Program-made: the position numbers and the translations under genes | Assembly: GCA_024509875.1 (NCBI GenBank) | Contig: JAMPIV010019874.1 | Span: 415,001-479,000, forward strand | Direction of reading: 5' to 3' | DNA length: 64,000 nt | Origin: Oreohelix idahoensis | Taxonomy: Eukaryota > Mollusca > Gastropoda > Stylommatophora > Oreohelicidae | Notes under the pieces: generated by a model | The model's input: the letters and a program-made list of their open reading frames with translations, nothing else | The model's database searches: none | What the model was told of the DNA's origin: nothing | Shown: positions 61,411-64,000 of the stretch, piece after piece | Layout: each line of letters starts with the position of its first letter | Numbering within the stretch: position 1 is the first letter of the stretch

Positions 61411-62760
61411 TCAGCTATCAGCTATCTGTTGATGCTGTTGCGGTGTAACTGACGAGGAGATGGTTACATCCCGCCAAGATTCACTAGGCTGTACTACAGG
61501 TACAGGTAATGCTAACTGTACCTCAGGAAAAGATGATTCTTCTTCCTGGATAACAGACAAATTAGAATAGTGACATCTAGGTACGAAAGTGTCATCTAGT
61601 TCATGAAAAATAGCTTGTAGATGTTCAGGTCGAGTATGAAATTGCTTGAGCATATTTATGTGAAATATTTTGTGATGTCCCTTAATGTCCAGGACATAAT
61701 CAACATCAGAAATCTTATTGATAACCTGGTAAGGACCGTTCCACGAGATTAGTAGTTTATTATTGTTATGTGGCAATAACACATAAGCTTGATCTCCTGG
61801 AAATAATTGACGTAATCGTCTATTACTGTTTTGGAAAGTTCTAGCTTTCTCTTTCGCAGCCTCAGATGAAGCTGTTGCCATTTTACAGGCATCAATAATG
61901 TTATTCCGGAGATTAATTACATACTCATAGGATGACTGGGTATCCTGAGTCATCTCGGAGTCAATCAATAAGTCTTTTATTAGTCCCATAGGACCTCTTG
62001 GTGGAGCGCCAAAGACTAGTTGAAATGGAGAGAAGCCAGTTTGTTCATGTGGCACCTCTCGATAAGCGAATAACACAGCTGGTAGAACTCTGTCCCAGTC
62101 GTGTGGATGGTTAACTGTAACTTTATGTAACATTTGTTTGAGTGTGCGGTTAAGTCTTTCTACAGCACCATTACTCATTGGGTGATAAATGCTGCTGAGA
62201 TTTCTATCTATTTGCCAAGTCTTCATTACCTCTGTCATAGTCTCAGATATAAATTGAGAACCATGATCTGACAAAAGTTTTCTAGGAAAACCTACTCTAG
62301 AAAAGATAAGGTGTAGTAGTGCATCAGCTACATCTGTGGTGTTGGTTGTTTTTAATGGGATGGCTTCTGGCCATCGTGTGCATAAATCGATGCAAGTGAG
62401 AATAAATCTATGTCCTCTGGCTGATGGTAAAAGTGGGCCAATGATATCAATGGCCATTTTGTCGAAAGGTCTCACAGATATGTCACAAGCCTGAATAGGC
62501 GCCGTGTGAAAGGCTCCCCGTGCTTTCACTTCTTGGCATATCGTACAGGAGCGTACGTACTGTGAAATATCTCGTGATACTCCCGGCCAAAAAAAAGACG
62601 ATAATACTCGCGAACGTGTACGAGTATAACCCATGTGACCTGCACACTTAGAATCATGTGCGTGTTGAAGTATGTACCGTCTAAAAGCAAAAGGTACCAT
62701 GACTTGTTGTCTTATCTGAGTTTTATCCATAAAACATCTTAATAAAATGTCATTTTTAAT
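61411..62760 (-). pseudogene. gypsy-class integrase
   Basis: The 439-codon ORF starts at Met 62730, but similarity extends upstream in the same frame to about 62760 (ILLRCF). It has an HHCC zinc-binding N-terminus (HAHDSKCAGH, SCTICQ), a DD35E core with Asp95 (MAIDIIGP), Asp155 (LSDHGSQF) and Glu191 (SNGAVERLNR), and a C-terminal GPYQVINK/HINMLKQF module. The Pro/Ser-rich end leads toward RT. The ORF stops at 61411 because of the 7-bp duplication. Integrase joins the element's DNA into the host genome. Its place upstream of RT is unusual for Ty3/gypsy. Confidence 0.95.
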
Positions 62761-62776
62761 GCTAAACCAATGACTA

Positions 62777-62996
62777 TTATTTTTTGTTCATAGCAAGATT
62801 GTCAGCTTTGTTGACCAGTGAAAAAAATTTTGTTAGTGACCTGTCTTCCCTCTGTTTTGCAGCAAAGGATACTCGGTCAATAGCAGAATGAATCTCGATA
62901 CTTTCATGATCGTCTGTTTCCTTGTTTTCAGTGTCCATAGTCTCTAATTTTTTTGTATGTGCTCTGGTTATTGCTGCATTTCCGATGCATAGATTA
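62777..62996 (-). pseudogene. Linker between protease and integrase
   Basis: A short frame with a charged sequence (RSLTKFFSLVNKADNLAM) that continues from the protease ORF after a +1 shift in a run of eight A (own strand; 62997-63004 on the window) and into integrase after another +1 shift in a run of six A near 62780-62786. Both look like one-base homopolymer expansions. A programmed shift at the first site is possible. Confidence 0.6.
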
Positions 62997-64000
62997 TTTT
63001 TTTTCCCATTCAATAATCTCTTCTGGTGTGCAATCTTTACTCCCGTGTATGCATCCCACCATAAGGTCGGCAATTGGGTTTCTTAACATGCATGCTTTAA
63101 CGTTGCCTGTGAAAAAGGGTGTTTCAAGATAGATAATAGCAGTTGGATAACATTCTATGGTTCCACCAAAGGTCATACACCTGACATGTTCTCCAGTTGC
63201 ACAATTCGGATGAACAAGTGTCTGACGGATTCCGATCGTGGTCGATCCCGAATCTCTTAAGACTGAGACGATGGATCCATTAACTTTTCCTCTGTTGAAG
63301 ATCAGCGAGCCTGTTCCATCATTGACTGCTAGACTGACTTCTGGTAGAATGTGTCCGCAGTTCAGAACTGTCTCTTTTGCTTTCTGAAATATAAGATTAC
63401 ATGTTGGGCAACTATTTGCCACGTTATAATTCATTGCAAAACAAGTAGATGAAGACTGTATTTTGTTATCAGTAGGTGAACTCTCAACACCAGGGGTTGT
63501 AGCAGTAGTAACGGCTGCCCCTGTATTATGGTTATAATTTGTCGATCTATGAGAATGAGAACGATGACGAGAATAATTAGATGAATTATCCCGTTGTCCT
63601 CTATTGTAACTGTTATCTCGATGTCTCGAGTTATAATTATCGCTATTGTTCCACTTGTTACCATTATTATGATTATATGAACGATTATAACTTGAGTTAC
63701 GTGGATTACTGTTGTATCTTGACTGAGGTGAATAATTTCTGGTTTGTTGTCTTCCTCTATTAAAGTTATTGTTAAAGTTATTCTGTCCCTTATGAAAATT
63801 AATGTCATAGTTTCCTTTGAACCTACCTCTGTCCACACTGTGTGTTCTAGGTTTGTTATGATTATGATATGCCATATTGGAGGCTACAGGAAGTGGTTCT
63901 CTTGTCAACGAGCCAGAAATATTAGCATTCGGATGAGCTGTGCAGTAATTTAAAGAAATTTTTTCTAACTCATCAATAGATTCTGGTTTTCTTTCTTGCA
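62994..64000 (-). CDS. Gag C-terminus and protease of gypsy-class element, partial
   Basis: The frame is open from the window edge to a stop at 62994. The first 140 or so residues after Met 63908 are Asn/Arg/Ser/His-rich (many RN, YN and SRH repeats), an RNA-binding-type nucleocapsid without a classic CCHC knuckle, though Cys pairs follow (SCPTC, NCGH). A retropepsin-like protease follows, with the active-site DSG at residues 219-221 (VLRDSGSTT) and a closing ADLMVGCIHG block (about 280-289). It is on the same strand and directly upstream of integrase. Confidence 0.85.
   Translation of the reverse strand, partial: QERKPESIDELEKISLNYCTAHPNANISGSLTREPLPVASNMAYHNHNKPRTHSVDRGRFKGNYDINFHKGQNNFNNNFNRGRQQTRNYSPQSRYNSNPRNSSYNRSYNHNNGNKWNNSDNYNSRHRDNSYNRGQRDNSSNYSRHRSHSHRSTNYNHNTGAAVTTATTPGVESSPTDNKIQSSSTCFAMNYNVANSCPTCNLIFQKAKETVLNCGHILPEVSLAVNDGTGSLIFNRGKVNGSIVSVLRDSGSTTIGIRQTLVHPNCATGEHVRCMTFGGTIECYPTAIIYLETPFFTGNVKACMLRNPIADLMVGCIHGSKDCTPEEIIEWEKK

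Larger units (their letters stand above)
58143..64000 (-). mobile_element. Ty3/gypsy-class LTR retroelement, Gmr1-like order, 5' end beyond window
   Basis: On the - strand the order is gag/protease (64000-62994), linker (62996-62777), integrase (62760-61411), RT-RNase H (61388-60060), about 1.1 kb untranslated DNA, a polypurine tract and a 3' LTR (58899-58143). Domain sequences are of Ty3/gypsy type, but integrase precedes RT. The 5' LTR and the start of gag are outside the window. Confidence 0.93.

Overview
This is eukaryotic, AT-rich animal DNA. Nearly all recognisable coding sequence belongs to transposable elements. The one recognisable host gene is a ferroportin-type iron exporter (SLC40A1 family), seen as three exons with canonical splice sites at 49666-49825, 51933-52172 and 55728-55943 on the + strand. 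Its first and last exons lie outside what can be recognised here. Ferroportin together with RTE, jockey-like, R2/Utopia-like and Gmr1-like elements, hAT, piggyBac and Tc1 transposons and tRNA-headed SINEs points to an invertebrate metazoan. A mollusc or other lophotrochozoan is my guess, at low confidence. There is nothing prokaryotic.

Layout. 1-449: tail of a Tc1 element. 2648-11192: an 8.5 kb hAT element with an 8-bp target-site duplication (TSD) and a broken, probably spliced transposase, carrying a SINE, an R2/Utopia-like LINE tail and a possible solo LTR. 11701-17880: one LINE split by about 5 kb of unclassified DNA. 17917-18059: a palindromic MITE-like element with a telomere-like core. 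18065-24398: a piggyBac transposase split by a near-intact RTE element (18746-21969, 14-bp TSD) and a solo LTR (21986-23951, 5-bp TSD). 24641-26178: Tc1 copy 2. 26883-30982: a decayed Ty3/gypsy-type LTR element (TSD ctttg) inside the second unit of a 394-bp host duplication. 31764-38450: nested LINE, RTE, Tc1 and SINE insertions. 39204-43853: a poorly defined hAT-like segment with RTE debris and one unidentified ORF. 44200-48250: a jockey-like LINE with RNase H, interrupted by a SINE. 49666-55943: the ferroportin exons, whose introns hold LINE pieces and minisatellites. 56040-58142: LINE remnants. 58143-64000: the 3' LTR and most of the body of a Ty3/gypsy-class element on the - strand, whose integrase lies upstream of reverse transcriptase (copia-like order, as in Gmr1-type elements). 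Its 5' end is beyond the window.

The genes do not form a pathway. Their relation is stratigraphic: paired TSDs at several junctions (hAT, RTE, solo LTR, LTR element, two SINEs, several truncated RTE copies) allow a relative order of insertions to be read. Almost every element is broken by stops, frameshifts or truncation. The best preserved are the RTE copy at 18746-21969 (one visible 1-base frameshift), the Tc1 copies (one or two nonsense codons each) and the gypsy-class element (two 1-base homopolymer shifts and a 7-bp duplication).
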